Part shown: piece after piece, positions 1-10,143 of the stretch | Position numbering within the stretch: the stretch's first letter is position 1 | How the letters are laid out: every line of letters starts with the position of its first letter | DNA from: Cycas panzhihuaensis | Taxonomy: Eukaryota > Cycadophyta | Direction: 5' to 3' | NCBI GenBank assembly: GCA_023213395.1 | Contig: CM041465.1 | Span: 194,439,741 to 194,503,740, forward strand | DNA length: 64,000 nt | The notes under the pieces: model-generated | The model's database searches: none | Seen by the model: the letters and a program-made list of their open reading frames with translations, nothing else | What the model was told of the DNA's origin: nothing | Program-made: the position numbers and the translations under genes

Positions 1-195
1 TTAGGTTAATTGTAACATACATAGCAACTTTACAATATTCATCACAAATGTAAAATACTCATTCACAACATACACAACCAATTATCAATCACATAGAATG
101 CACAAGACTTTTCCTCATAACTCATATATTTCATTAATCAACACCGAATATGCTCATAGAACATCACATCACTTTCAATGTTTGATTGTCACCCT

Positions 196-699
196 TTAGA
201 GAATATCACTTGTTTCCACTTTGAATATGATTCGTGTGTCTAACATTTTCTTGATTTCTTCATCCACTTGTTCTGCGTATTTAGGGTTTATTCGGTATGG
301 CATGTGTTTTACCGGTTTAGATCCAGGTATTAATTCTATTTTATGTTTGCATAGTTTTCTTGGTATTCCTCTTAAATCCTTATGTGTCCAAGCACAAACA
401 TCCTTGTATTTTATGAAAATATTTGTTTCCACTACCACCTATGTTGGATTCCAAGTGTTTCCCATCATTATTGTTTGTTCATTGTGTTCAGTTCCCAAAT
501 TTATAGGTTGTTGTGATGCTTTCTCATAGAAAGTTTCATCTTTGTTAAAGTTATATGCTTGATTTTGAAGTACTATCTGACCTCCTTTAGTAATTTCGTA
601 AAAATGGTCGAGATATCCATAGTGATCATCAGTATTTTGAATATGGTAAATGGTTTTGTTATTTAGTGGTTCTATTTCCACAAGATAGCATGAAAACAT
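196..699 (-). pseudogene. gypsy pol: linker and reverse transcriptase N-terminus
   Basis: Two open stretches (699-439 and 438-196) lie in one frame, separated by a single TAG at 439-441. The second carries the conserved entry to gypsy RT: DVCAWTHKDL, a GIPRKLC.HKIEL block and an R.NP.YA..V.EEI..ML helix. RT would copy element RNA into cDNA. The catalytic YXDD region is not in the window. The frame fails again before position 196. Confidence 0.75.
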
Positions 700-962
700 T
701 TATATTCTTGTTGTTGCCAATGAAATAATCCATTAGTTGATTCTAGCTCGTCTTCAAAACATGCATCCAAATACAAAACACCTTCAATCAATTCACATAT
801 ATTATCATTATCAAATATCATACTTAGAGGATGTTCACCCTCTAGAGTACTTGTAATATATTCATTTTCATCAATATCACTATTGTCGTCTGAAGAGCTA
901 GAATCTGCTAATTTTTTGCTTATAGTATGATAATTTAGATCAATTAATTGCTTCTTTCCTTT

Positions 963-1169
963 CTACTTGATCATTAATGTATTGTGTCCCCACTTTTGGA
1001 GTGCTCGTGCAGTTCGCAACCATGGACAACCCAAAAGTGCCTCATATGGTGGAGGTGTTTCGTCAATCATAGGGATCACCACAAAATCTACTATGAATTC
1101 TTGGGTTCCAATTTGTACATTTTGTGTCTCCATCATACCCAATGGTAGTACCCCGTGCTGATCGGCCAA
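963..1169 (-). pseudogene. gypsy pol: retropepsin-like protease C-terminal part
   Basis: A 68-residue open stretch with IGTQEFIVDFVVIPM and ALLGCPWLRTARA, the pattern found near the C-terminal end of plant gypsy aspartic proteases, where GxPWL follows the flap strands. The catalytic D(S/T)G would lie upstream (1170-1330), where I see no clean frame. It sits between gag and RT, as expected. Confidence 0.6.
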
Positions 1170-1331
1170 CCAGAGTCAGAAGGTAGGTGGCCATAGTGTC
1201 AATTTGCCAATTCTTTGCCACGTTATTATTGGAATGATATTTACTATTGCCCCGCCATCTATTACAGCATTATGAAGTGCATGCTTTAGTACCGTCATTG
1301 AAATAATTATGTCCTAATCAATTCTCATAGA

Positions 1332-2222
1332 TCATACATGATATTCTACTTGGGACTGACATGATAGTAGATTATTTTGAGTGCAATTTCTTGATGATTT
1401 TTGAGCAACTTTTGTTTTCCTTAACTTGAGTTGTTCTATATAGTCTTCTAATGCTTGTAATAGTACTGTGTTGTGTTCAAGTAGTATCGAAAACTTTATA
1501 CTCATCTCGCTTTGTAGAAATTGATCTAGGATCGAAGTAATGGCTTCATTACCTTGCTCTATTGTTGGTTCAGTAGGTTGTGAGGTTGTCAGACTTGCGT
1601 TGTGTTGTTGTGTTTGTATTGATTGTATCAACTCCTTGGCTTTTCTTAAGCGTTCTTTTTCCTCGGAAGGGTCAGGGTACTCTGATTGTTTGGCCCTCCT
1701 TGTATATACTGCATATGTTGGTAATGTTTGAGTCACATTGTCTTTTCTGCCTTGTGACAATACTCCTACGAGATGGACATTTTTGTTTTGTTGGTTAGGG
1801 CAATGATCATCATCATGATCTCCTAGTCCACACCAACAGCACAATGTTGGAGTGTTGTTTCCTGGACTAGGGCAATCCCTGCTAAAATGTCCCCACAATT
1901 TACATTAGAAACATTGAACCATTGGTCGTCCTTGAGCATCTCCCTGTATTGGTTGTCCTGATCCTCGCCCCCTTCCAAGAAATGGTATGTTAGTTTCCTA
2001 ACGGGTAAAGAAGACGTCTCATTCTTGCCTCCTACGTGCGCGGATGTTGAATCTGCATTCATCGGTGTCTTGATTGCTCATTTTACATATATAGCAATAT
2101 TTGCACCCTTGATTTCTCGAGCACTCTGTTTCCATGTGTCCTTTGGTTTGACATTTAATGTACCATATGTGGCTTCTATCTTTCAGTCGAGTTTGTGTGA
2201 AATCTTTGAACATCCACATCAG
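1332..2222 (-). pseudogene. gypsy gag, zinc-knuckle region (left copy)
   Basis: This is the nucleocapsid part of gag. A CX2CX4HX4C knuckle lies in the 2219-2019 frame (CQTKGHMETEC core). A second has a stop in its first CX2C (CF*C, then GHFSRDC). A third complete one, CCWCGLGDHDDDHC, is in the 1898-1332 frame. The tail to 1332 is Gln/Thr-rich, then runs toward the protease. From 1580 upward it is duplicated at 8608-9250. Confidence 0.7.
1580..2222 (+). repeat. 643-bp flanking duplication, left copy
   Basis: Aligns without indels to 8608-9250, with about 10 differences by hand count. It ends at CATCAG, exactly where copia A's truncated 5' LTR begins. The copies are in the same orientation and flank copia A as a target duplication would, but are about 130 times longer than the usual 5 bp. 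Confidence 0.9.
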
Positions 2223-2567
2223 TAATTATTAAGCCACTTAATTAATGTTAATGTGGTTTAACTATGTGAAAGGGTACGAGCCAAAAGGTGCGATTTATTC
2301 GAAGGGTCACAACCCTAATCGAGTGACACCTGTTGGAGAGTATAAAAGCCTTGAGGCCTTGTATATTCAGATCTAAGTATTCATAGTGTAATATCAAGTG
2401 ATCCAGCAAGGATCCTCTTTGTGGTGGGGTTTTTCCCGAAAGGGTTTCCCACGTAAATACCTGTGTACTGTGTATCTATTTTCTGTATTTTCCATTTGTT
2501 GCTTGTTGTGTATGGTTAAAGATCCTGCATATGGGAACATCAGTGTATGATTTCATGTTCCCGAACA
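2223..2567 (+). repeat. 5' LTR of copia A, missing its first 15 bp
   Basis: Matches the 3' LTR from its 16th base onward; the terminal TGTTAGCATGGCAGC is absent and gypsy sequence is joined directly. It ends ...CGAACA before the PBS. A TATA box (TATAAAAG, 2341-2348) marks the likely RNA polymerase II promoter. Confidence 0.9.
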
Positions 2568-2580
2568 TGGTATCAGAGCC
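2568..2580 (+). other. Primer-binding site of copia A
   Basis: TGGTATCAGAGCC follows the LTR with no spacer and is complementary to the 3' end of initiator methionine tRNA, the usual primer for plant copia reverse transcription. Confidence 0.92.
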
Positions 2581-4274
2581 GTAGGGTTCTGCATAGCTAA
2601 AGTTTGGCGGTGAGCGGGGCGGTGGAATCGTTGGTTGCCGGGTGACGCCGTCTGACCCAAGACGAGTCTTGAGGGTCCATCAACCCCAGCATCATGCAGA
2701 AGCAGGCACAAAAAAATCAATGGTTGTTGGAGCAGTGGAGATCACTATTCGACAGAGTGTAAGGGTTATTGGAGTCAGTATTCAAGCATGAAGACCACGT
2801 TTGTGGTTGAAGTTGGCTCATTGGGGTCATTCGAAGCCGATTGATGATTTGTTGAAGTGATTCAAGCGAACAGCACACGTATTGATGGTGATTCAACGAC
2901 ATTGAGGACAGCCATCTATCCCTACAAGTAAGTCTGGGGTATTCCCACTCAAAGCACTATAAAACTCAAAAAAATCAAAGCTTCTTCTTGTGTTGTCTTC
3001 AATTAGTCTGTATAAGGAAGAGATTGAAGTCTTTTTCAAACATTTTTCAGTCATCTATACTGAGATTAAGAGAAGTACACAGCAGTATAAAGCTTTTTCA
3101 CTGTCATTTTGAGTTGAAGCACCTCCTTCTATGGGTATGTGACCCCATATCCACACTGAATACATCCTGTTGAGCCCACATCCTTGTGTTGAGCAATTGT
3201 TGGGCTGTTTGTGAGCAGTGTGGAGACTTATGTACAGCTGTAAGGCACTATACAGCTAGATAATACTCTGGTGAAGTGTTTATTACCTTGGTTGGGCGGC
3301 TGGTTTTTGGTCTTGCCGTCTCTTTCTGATGGCTGAGCGTGATTCGTGATTGATTTGGTGCACTTGGAGGCTGGTTGGGCATTTCCTGAGACTGGTTGGG
3401 CCCGTTTAAGACTGGTTGGGCGCTTGTGAGAGGTTGACAGAGCCGTTTTTTGGTGTCTATGAGTGGTTGGAGGCCGGCTGAGTTTGTTTTATGGTGACCA
3501 TGCATGCGTTGACGCTGGCTAGGCGTGTCCTTGCTGTGGCTGGGCGTGTTTGAGACTCTGTGAGGCTGAAATTAGCCTATTTACCAGTCATATGGTGCCT
3601 AATAGCTCTCCCTCTCAGTGCGTTGGTCTGTATGTGGTGTGCAAGTCGTTTTTGAGTTGCGCCAGCCGCATCCCTTGGAATCACGTGGTGCGATTTTGTG
3701 TATCACTTATTTGATGATATTTTACTAAGTTAAAACCTTAGTGATATTGTTGAGTTGATATAACAAGGAAATAAAGCATGTGTGTTAAGTGATGAGGTGC
3801 AGCTGATCATATAAAGTCACAATTGTTGGAATATACCTTTTAGTATATTCCTTTTATAATTCAACTTTACAAAAAGGCCCTTAGACCATTGATACTTCGA
3901 GATTTTTATATAGTGTGAAGAACCTTCTTAGTATTTGAAGCGTCTTTGACCCATTTTAAGCGTGGATTGAGGCATTTTTTGTGGATTGCTGACTTGGAGA
4001 CCGTGCACCGTCACCGTGTGGAATCGTCCTTTGTTCTGAAGCACACATTTGCAGCCATTGTGAGTGTCGTTTGTGACATTTAATGGCTATTTAAGGTCGT
4101 TTGTTGACGGATAAGGAGACATAAAAAGTCGGTGGCTCACTTAACATGGGCATAATCCGTGTTGAGTCCCTTTAGAAGCGTGCTCGTAAGGCAGAGCAGA
4201 TCATAAGGGTGCATTTCCGTCCTTAATACGTTCATTTGGCATCGTGTGATTCATATTGTAGCCTGTTGTTCGAG
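2581..4274 (+). other. Untranslated leader of copia A
   Basis: About 1.7 kb separates the PBS from the gag start, and no coding signature is visible. The part at 3289-3560 is built from scattered copies of a short GT-rich unit related to GACTGGTTGGGC. A GTAAGT-like site at 2929 could be a splice donor, but that is unsupported. Confidence 0.6.
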
Positions 4275-5108
4275 ATGGAGAAGCTTATGCCTAAGGTTAT
4301 CTTTAACGGTAACAATTTCAGCGAATGGAAGGCTAATATGGAGCTTATATTGATGGTGAAGCAACTCTGGGGAATCACCAAGGCGAAGCTTGTTTCAATC
4401 CCACTTGACCATAAGGAGCGTATCAAACTTGAAGAGAAGTAATACATGGCCGTTGGATTACTGAAACTCTCACTAGCACCAGACCAAAGGGCTCTAGTTC
4501 ACAATCTGGATGACCCAACCGAGATTTGGACGAAGTTGTGTGATACTTTTGAGAAGAAGACGACGAATAGGCATCTTGCTCTAATGTTGGAACTACTCAA
4601 TTCAAAAGTTGAAGATGAGAACAATATCAGCTCCTACCTGAATAAAATAACCGACTTGAAGAACAAGCTAAAAGAGTTAAAGCAGAACTTGATCGATGAT
4701 GCGCTCTTATTTGTGATAATCATGTCAAAGCTGCTAGCTGCATTCGCCACATTCCAGACCATTTACAGTAGAGACGAAGTGATGGAGGCAGAAACTTTTG
4801 ATGGGTTCAAAAGCCTAATTCTAGTAGAAGACGCCAAGCTAAAACATCATGGATTGCTTGGAGGTTCTAGTTCAAGTCAGGCCTTAGCCATTAAAACTCA
4901 AAGGAAGGAGGCCCCTAAGGAGGAGAAAATCACACAAAGGTATGGAGAAAGCTCTCAAGACAAGAAGAAGTTTAATGGAAAGTGCAATTACTGCAAGAAG
5001 GATAGTCACCGCGAAAAGAACTATTGGTTCAAGCGTCGTGACAAGTGAAAAGGTAACCAAGATGATAAAGGAAAGAGTGTTGTTGCTCATTGTGTCCAAG
5101 CGCATACC
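4275..5108 (+). pseudogene. Copia A gag
   Basis: The likely start is the ATG at 4275, which opens MEKLMPKVIFNGNNFSEWK, a standard copia Gag beginning (F.G.N...WK). The middle has the Gag helical region (LHNLDDPTEIW-like, then LM.EL...). The single nucleocapsid knuckle reads CNYC...H....Y: its last Cys is Tyr. In-frame stops at 4440-4442 and 5046-5048 interrupt the frame, which then continues into protease without a shift. Confidence 0.8.
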
Positions 5109-5519
5109 TTGTCAGCCGAGTCAGATCAGAGAGACTATTGGGTGTTGGATTCTGGAGCGCAGAAGCACATCTCTTACCAAAGGCGGAACTTTGATACGTT
5201 GAATGCAAATCAAAGTGGTGCTGAGATCGTTCTTGGAGATGCTTGCGTGTTGTCAGTAGATGGTATTGGTAAAGTTTCCATTGCAGGAGGCAAGTTTTTT
5301 GGGGTATATTATGTATCCAAGATGCAGTTGAACCTTCTGTCTGCTTGGGAGATCTGCAAACAAGGTATGAAAGTGGAGCTCTATAATGATAAGTGCCTAA
5401 TAAAGGACCCAAAACAGAACTTTGCTGTCATAGCTACCGGGAAAGTCAGGGACAACTTCTGGGTGTTTGAGAAATTTCAATCTCAGAAGAAGTCCTATGC
5501 CTTTGTTGCCAATACGGAT
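5109..5519 (+). pseudogene. Copia A aspartic protease
   Basis: YWVLDSGAQKHIS holds the catalytic D-S-G at 5148-5156, intact, followed by the flap-like LGD...V.GIG.V and LNLLSAWEIC of copia protease. It would cut the Gag-Pol polyprotein inside particles. It is in frame with gag behind the stop at 5046 and continuous with the integrase. Confidence 0.8.
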
Positions 5520-6420
5520 GATGAAAGTAAACTGTGGCACAATCGCCTTGGGCATCTCAATTACAAGAATATTACACTACTGAAGAGGTTGAAGATGGTG
5601 GAAGGATTGCTGTCAGTTTCCTGTTCAGACGGTGTATGCGAAGGGTGTATGTATGGCAAGCATCACTACTATCCTTTTGCTCAGGATAATGCCTAGAGAG
5701 CCAAGAAGAAGCTGGAGCTTGTGCACTCAGATATTATGGGACCACTCCCAAACCCTTCGATATCAAGAGCCCGATATACACTTGTGTTTGTGGATGATTA
5801 CACCAGGAAAGCCTGGGTTTATTTTCTCAAGAGCAAGTCAAACGTATTTGATCGCTTCCGTGAATGGAAAGCGATGGTTGAAAATGAAAGTGATAAGAAA
5901 ATAAAAACTTTACGAAGTGATAATGGTAAGGAATACGACAATAATGCATTCAATCAGTTTTGCCACAACCATGGTATAAAGCGGGAGTTTACAATCCCGT
6001 ATACCCCACAACAGAATGGAGTTGCTGAAAGAAAGAACCGTACCATGATGGAGATGGCGAGGTGTATGGTGCATGCTAAAAACCTGCCACCGAAGTTTTG
6101 GGTAGAAGCTGTGGCGACTGTTGTTTATATTTTGAACAGGGTACCCACTCAGGCAGTTCGCAGCATGACCCTCGAAGAGAAATGGACCGGTCAAAAGCCT
6201 TCCATTAACCATTTAAGAACGTTTGGATGTATTGCATACGCCCACATCCCAGACGATACCCGTAAGAAGTTGGATCGGAAAAGTCTAAAGTGCATATTCA
6301 TGGGGTATTGCACGGAGAACAAAGACTACAGACTATAGGATCCATAGGGGGAAAAGATTGTGGTCAGTCGGGATGTTAAATTTGATGAGTCATCGACGTA
6401 TCATGTAGAAAGAGCATCAG
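5520..6420 (+). pseudogene. Copia A integrase
   Basis: The N-terminal HHCC zinc region (LWHNRLGHL ... CEGC) is followed by the catalytic core: first Asp in HSDIMGP, second in LRSDNGKEY, Glu in NGVAERKNR. The C-terminal part has FGCIAY and KCIFMGY, then VVSRDVKF. The catalytic residues are intact. Stops at 5694-5696 (TAG where Trp is usual) and 6336-6338 break the frame. Confidence 0.82.
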
Positions 6421-7560
6421 GGGAACCTTTTTACCCTCCCCTTCTCCCATTCCCAGATTCATCAAGCGAAGAGGATGATGAGCTAATCGTTGTAGCACCT
6501 GAGGAAGCAGGACCAAGTGGGACGAGTAATAGTGAGGAGCTGCCACGACAAGAAGTACCTCCAGCAACGGGTCCTTCTATACCTTTATGGGCAAGGAAAA
6601 CTCTTGAAGATTCCAGTGTGGCGATGCAAACCCTAACTGATGACAGACGAACCAATGACTCCAGTGATCCTGATTCATTTGCTGAAGCGAAAAGAGATCC
6701 ACGATGGAGAGTCGCAATGGAGGAAGAGTATAGTTCTCTGATGAAGAACGATACGTGGGATTTGGTTCCACTCCCTCCGTCGAAGAACCTTGTAGGATGC
6801 AAGTGGGTCTATAAGACAAAGTTTTGCTCTGATGGAGAGGTGGACAAGTACAAGGCCAGACTTGTTACGCAGGGACTCCAGCAAAAAGAAGGAATTGACT
6901 ACGAGGAGACGTTTGCACCAGCCTCCAAGATGACAACGATTCGCTTACTCATTTTCTTAGCAGTTGCGTTAGATTGGGAGTTACACAAGATGGACGTTAA
7001 GTCTGCATCCTTAATAGGGATCTAAAGGAGGAGATATACATGTTGCAGCCTCTAGGATTCATTAAGGAGGGCCAGGAGCGTCTTGTTTGCCGTCTGAAGA
7101 AATCAATCTATGGCCGTCTGAAGAAATCAATCTATGGCCTGAAACAAGCACCTCGTGCTTGATATGAGAAGATGGATGCCAAGTTGAAAGCTGAAGGTTT
7201 TGAAATTTTAGAACTCGACCCGAACCTATATGTGAAAAGAAGAGGGACTTCCGTAGTTGCTTGCGTGGTGTATGTGGATGATTAATCATCGGCAGTAATC
7301 GTGGCAAGGCTATAGCCGAAGTCAAACAAATGGAAGATAGGATCGTGTTGTTGCAATCACAATATGTGAAGAACTTACTGGAGAAATTTGGAAAGCAGCA
7401 CTGCAAACCTATTGCAACACCATGTGTAAAAGGCGCAATATTGCAGAAGGACATGGCCCAACCTTCTGTAGATGGTACTAAGTATCGTCAGTTGGTAGGG
7501 AGTCTTATCTATTTGACTCATACCAGGCCAGATATCGCCTATGTTGTTGGATTGGTTTCT
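6421..7560 (+). pseudogene. Copia A reverse transcriptase
   Basis: Conserved blocks NDTWDLVPLP, CKWVYKTKF, KARLVTQG, DYEETFAP and MDVKSA are present. A 1-nt loss near 7008 shifts the frame at the FLNGDL block. A perfect 24-bp tandem duplication (7091-7138) doubles KKSIYG. A TGA replaces Trp in QAPRAW. YVDD (7271-7282) is followed at once by a stop and by loss of roughly 30 codons before the LLQSQYVKNLL segment. Clearly inactive. Confidence 0.82.
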
Positions 7561-8135
7561 CGCTACATGCAGAATCCTCAGGAGCCTCCTTTGGTGGCAG
7601 CAAAGCGGATTCTGAAATATCTGAAGGGAACAATCAATCTCGGTCTTGAATACCGCAGAGGTGAGAAGATCAGGTTGTATGGCTACACGGATCTCGATTG
7701 GGAGGAGATTAGCGATCGGAAGTCCACTGTTGGATACCTATTTAGTATTGGCAATGGATTTGTTTCGTGGCAGTCGAAGAAGCAGCAGACAGTGGCGCTA
7801 TCTTCTACAGAAGCAGAATATCAAGGACTCAGTGCTGGTGTGAAAGAAGCCATATGGTTGCAAGGTCTCTTGGAATTTCTTAGCATTTCCAATGGACATC
7901 CGATTCTCTTTGTTGATAATTAGAGTACCATTCATTTGTCAAAGAATCCAGAGTTTCATGCGCATACAAAGCATATCGAGATTTAGCACCATTACATTTG
8001 TGAGCAGATCAAGTCAAGGAAACTACAAGTCGACTATTGTCCGAGTGAATTACAATTTGCAGACGTGTTCACCAAGCCATTCACTGAAAATCAATTCACG
8101 AAGATGCGTACCGGATTAGGACTCACCGATGTTAT
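7561..8135 (+). pseudogene. Copia A RNase H
   Basis: Carries RKSTVGYLF, SWQSKKQQTVALSSTEAEY and FVDN before a TAG at 7921-7923. The same frame then continues through HTKHIEI, and ADVFTKP ends the domain. It would remove template RNA during cDNA synthesis. The frame ends shortly before the first polypurine tract. Confidence 0.8.
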
Positions 8136-8137
8136 CC

Positions 8138-8150
8138 TTGAGGGGGGATG
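8138..8150 (+). other. Upstream polypurine-tract-like site
   Basis: TTGAGGGGGGATG resembles the true PPT 98 bp downstream. It lies at the end of the RNase H frame, so it could be a coding accident or a second plus-strand primer site. Confidence 0.45.
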
Positions 8151-8236
8151 TATCGACAAGGATGAAGAAGCTGCAGGATAGTCCCAGCGTTCGTGATAAC
8201 TCAACTACTGCACGTTGTAGATTCCCCACATTCACA

Positions 8237-8247
8237 TTAAGGGGGGA
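8237..8247 (+). other. Polypurine tract of copia A
   Basis: TTAAGGGGGGA abuts the TG that opens the 3' LTR at 8248, the normal position for the plus-strand primer. Confidence 0.85.
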
Positions 8248-8607
8248 TGTTAGCATGGCAGCTAATTATTAAGCCACTTAATTAATGTTAATGTGGTTTA
8301 ATTATGTGAAAGGGTGCGAGCCAAAAGGTGCAATTTATTCGGAGGGTCACAACCCTAATCGGGTGACACCTCTTGGAGAGTATAAAAGCCTTGAGGCCCT
8401 GTATATTCAGATCCAAGTATTCATTGTGTAATATCAAGTGATCCATCAAGGATCCTCTTTGTCGTGGATTTTTTCCCGAAAGGGTTTCCCACGTAAATAC
8501 CTGTGTATTGTGTATTTGTTTTATGTATTTTCCATTTGTTGCTTGCTATGTATGGTTAAAGATCCTGCATATGGGAACATCAGTGTATGATTTCATGTTC
8601 CTGAACA
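8248..8607 (+). repeat. 3' LTR of copia A, complete
   Basis: 360 bp, TGTTAG...GAACA, with TATAAAAG at 8381-8388. It is the full-length reference showing that the 5' LTR lost 15 bp. Gypsy sequence equivalent to position 1580 follows at once. Confidence 0.92.
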
Positions 8608-9250
8608 GTGAGGTTGTCAGACTTGCATTGAGTTGTTGTGTTTGTATTGATTGTATCAACTCCTTGGCTTTTCTTAAGCGTTCTTTTTCCTCGGAAGGGT
8701 CAGGGTACTCTGATTGTTTGGCCCTCCTTGGATATACTGCATATGTTGGTAATGTTTGAGTCACATTGTCTTTTCTGCCTTGTGACAATACTCCTACGAG
8801 ATGGACATTTTTGTTTTGTTGGTTAGGGCAATGATCATCATCATGATCTCCTAGTCCACACCAACAGCACAATGTTGGAGTGTTGTTTCCTGGACTAGGG
8901 CAATCCCTGCTAAAATGTCCCCACAATTTACATTAGAAACATTGAACCATTGGTCGTCCTTGAGCATCTCCCTGTATTGGTTGTCCTGATCCTCGTCCCC
9001 TTCCAAGAAATGGTATGTTAGTTTCCTAACGGGTAAAGAAGACGTCTAATTCTTGCCTCCTACGTGCGCGGATGTTGAATCTGCATTCATCGGTGTCTTG
9101 ATTGCTCATTTTACATATATAGCAATATTTGCACCCTTGATTTCTCGAACACTCTGTTTCCATGTGTCCTTTGGTTTGACATTTAATGCACCATATGTTG
9201 CTTCTATCTTTCAGTCGAGTTTGTGTGAAATCTTTGAACATTCGCATCAG
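8608..9250 (+). repeat. 643-bp flanking duplication, right copy
   Basis: Second copy of 1580-2222, running on at 9251 into gypsy gag sequence not present on the left. This shows that the left copy stops at the insertion point. Confidence 0.9.
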
Positions 9251-10006
9251 ATCTTCTCTCAAGGTTTCAATGGAGGACTCGTCCTTTATTTCGGCTTCAG
9301 TCACTTTCTCTTGATGCCAAGCTTCAGCTTTGTCTTCAATCTCAAGACTCATAGCACTATCTACCACTTCCTGATATGATGAGGGAGGAACCACTCATAG
9401 TTTTCTTCTATATTTTGGAAGTAAACCTTCCAAGAACCATCTCTTCCTCAATCCATCCATTACTTCATTTTCCATCGTCTTGATTAAGCTTTTTAGGTTT
9501 GTATTGTAACTTCTTATCATTTCTTTGGTTTCTTCCTTGAGGTTGTATATTTGGTCAACCACTTTGTTATTATCCCTCAATAGTCTGAATTCCTTTTTGA
9601 GCGCTTCCCGTAAACTGGTCTAGTTCTTAAAATGGCCGCCTTTAAATTCTTTAAACCAATCATTTGCAACGTCACATAATGTAGCTGGAAATGTTTGTAA
9701 CCAGTGGTCCTTGTCCGTTTCACTGTTTGCCATCCATATTGTTTCACATATATTATAGTGTCTTGTTGGATCTTTGTCCACTTTTCCATTGAATGTTGGT
9801 AACTTTTGTTTTGCTCCCCCTTTTGCCATTATTGATGTTGTCGCCATTGCAGATAGTAATTTTGACGACTTCTTCAAAGATCTTGCGGTGTTTAACCATT
9901 GTATTCTATGTTGCCTAAAATCGTCTATACGCTTCTTTTTCCGTTGTTCATAACATTTCCCGAACAAGCCCCTTTCTTGTATAGGTTGCTAATGCTGAAA
10001 ATTCAT
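8608..10006 (-). pseudogene. gypsy gag, N-terminal part and zinc-knuckle region (right copy)
   Basis: The likely start is the ATG at 10006. A stop five codons later and another near 9610 interrupt it. The core KLPTFNGKVDKDPTRHY ... WLQTFPATL..VANDWF matches the plant gypsy Gag capsid region. It continues through LREDLMRMFKDF to a CX2CX4HX4C knuckle near 9160, then a second Cys cluster (CKYC..C) and a third near 8860. The 9967-9026 stretch retains the most. Confidence 0.78.
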
Positions 10007-10092
10007 CTTTGCCTTAGACTATTTGAATCAAAGACAAGCCAAACCCACAATATAAAGGGAGTCTTTTAGAACAATATTTCCGTGCAACATTT

Positions 10093-10143
10093 TATATATA
10101 GATAGATAGATAGATAGATAGTTAATTTATTTATTTATTTTTC
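10093..10143. repeat. GATA and TTTA microsatellites
   Basis: Adjacent runs TATATA, (GATA)n and (TTTA)n. They lie just outside the recognisable gypsy gag start, possibly at its broken end. Confidence 0.85.

Larger units (their letters stand above)
2223..8607 (+). mobile_element. Copia A: Ty1/copia retrotransposon inside the gypsy gag
   Basis: Two LTRs (2223-2567 and 8248-8607), an initiator-Met PBS, a long leader and a gag-AP-INT-RT-RH order fixed by recognisable motifs identify Ty1/copia. All domains up to the RT lie in one frame, interrupted by stops at 4440, 5046, 5694 and 6336. A 1-nt loss near 7008, a 24-bp duplication and a deletion behind the RT YVDD motif disable it further. The LTRs differ at about 20 of 345 positions. 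There is no 5-bp target duplication. Confidence 0.92.
1..10006 (-). mobile_element. Ty3/gypsy remnant (gag, protease, start of RT), split by copia A
   Basis: The reading order on the minus strand is gag (about 10006 down to 8608, repeated at 2222-1332), a protease segment (1169-963) and the reverse transcriptase N-terminus (438-196). The rest of pol lies beyond the left edge. RT signatures such as DVCAWTHKDL and HKIELIPGSKPV are typical of plant gypsy elements. The 5' LTR expected to the right of 10006 was not found, so that end is deleted or unrecognisable. Many stops show it is dead. Copia A occupies 2223-8607. Confidence 0.8.

Noticed and set aside
10093-10143. Short regular repeats that could suggest a CRISPR-like or satellite array
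   Set aside because: Simple microsatellites without spacers.
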